From assembly GCA_937919125.1 (NCBI GenBank), contig CALFOB010000007.1, positions 1 to 6,927 of the forward strand: 6,927 nucleotides of DNA, in the 5' to 3' direction. The translations under genes and the position numbers were made by a program. The stretch is from an uncultured Micrococcales bacterium (GTDB lineage Bacteria; Actinomycetota; Actinomycetes; Actinomycetales; Microbacteriaceae). Each line of letters begins with the position of its first letter. Position 1 is the stretch's first letter. The notes beneath the pieces were generated by a model, which did no database searches, had not been told where the DNA came from, and worked only from the letters and a program-made list of their open reading frames with translations. Below, piece by piece: positions 6,732 through 6,927 of this stretch.

Positions 6732-6878
6732 ATGTCCGCGCAGAACAAGGACCTTTTCGGTCAAGTACTAGTTGCTCTCGTCACTCCGATGAACTCGGAG
6801 GGTGAGGTCGATTGGCCTGCCACCGAAGCGCTCATGGACTACGTGATCTCGAATGGTGCCGATGGCATCGTGGTTACA
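6732..6878 (+). CDS. dapA: 4-hydroxy-tetrahydrodipicolinate synthase, first 49 codons only (cut by adapter)
   Basis: DapA condenses pyruvate with aspartate semialdehyde through a lysine Schiff base, the first committed step of diaminopimelate/lysine synthesis and the step before DapB. Only 49 of about 290-300 residues are present: FGQVLVALVTPM is the first strand of the barrel, followed by EVDWPATEALMDYVISNGAD and GIVVT. In the family this last segment leads straight into the GTTGE signature, which is missing because adapter sequence begins at 6878/6879. The catalytic Lys and Tyr are therefore not in view. The ATG at 6732 is chosen over an in-frame ATG at 6687 because homology begins just after it, and the 15 extra residues would be encoded by the promoter region. 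Recognition rests on a short but characteristic N-terminus and on gene order. Confidence 0.85.
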
Positions 6879-6927
6879 GATCGGAAGAGCACACGTCTGA
6901 ACTCCAGTCACTAGCTTGTATCTCGTA
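6879..6927 (+). other. Illumina TruSeq index adapter read-through (not genomic)
   Basis: Bases 6879-6911 equal the 33-base TruSeq index adapter, beginning GATCGGAAGAGCACACGTCT and ending CTCCAGTCAC. They are followed by a probable 8-base index TAGCTTGT (6912-6919) and then ATCTCGTA (6920-6927), the start of the adapter's 3' part. The A at 6878 may be the A-tail base or native sequence. In frame with dapA it encodes DRKSTRLNSSH then a stop, a peptide typical of adapter contamination in protein databases. Confidence 0.98.

Noticed and set aside
1..6878. Search for a new defence, mobile or RNA-guided system
   Set aside because: All space is taken by recognisable housekeeping or transporter genes. 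There are no gaps over about 75 bases, no direct-repeat arrays, no transposase or integrase, and no structured RNA signal beyond the hairpin near thyX.

Overview
The window is a core-genome segment of an actinobacterium with about 50% GC. Its proteins resemble Actinobacteria throughout: a GpsI-type polynucleotide phosphorylase, a PepR-like M16 peptidase, a short DapB, the flavin-dependent thymidylate synthase ThyX, and DapA. The order pnp - M16 peptidase - dapB - thyX - dapA matches the relative order known from Mycobacterium tuberculosis (gpsI, pepR, dapB, thyX, dapA) and the dapB-thyX-dapA cluster of Corynebacterium. With modest GC, a compact layout and a small TPR membrane protein between dapB and thyX, I lean towards a small-genome Microbacteriaceae-like lineage such as the freshwater Luna group. 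That placement is inference.

Layout: bases 1-2141 are pnp, whose start lies before the window. Then come the M16 peptidase (2161-3495), dapB (3517-4245), a small two-helix TPR protein (4248-4688) and thyX (4699-5433). All are on the + strand with gaps of 2-21 bases, so they look like one transcription unit, possibly with internal promoters. A SulP-family anion transporter (5435-6658) lies on the opposite strand, with its stop codon one base from the thyX stop. A 73-base divergent intergenic region follows, then the first 49 codons of dapA (from 6732).

The last ~49 bases (6879-6927) are not genomic. They are an Illumina TruSeq index adapter with a probable 8-base barcode, so dapA is cut by a sequencing artefact and not by biology.

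How the genes relate: PNPase degrades RNA with phosphate. The M16 protein is a zinc peptidase. DapA and DapB are consecutive enzymes of the diaminopimelate/lysine pathway. ThyX makes dTMP from dUMP. The SulP transporter has no obvious metabolic link and separates thyX from dapA. I see no mobile element, CRISPR array, phage gene, tRNA or rRNA, and no convincing new biological system. The points worth a second look are the adapter, a strong hairpin inside the 3' end of sulP, the STAS-less SulP protein and its composition step, and a recurring TANNNT-7 nt-start arrangement suggesting leaderless transcripts.
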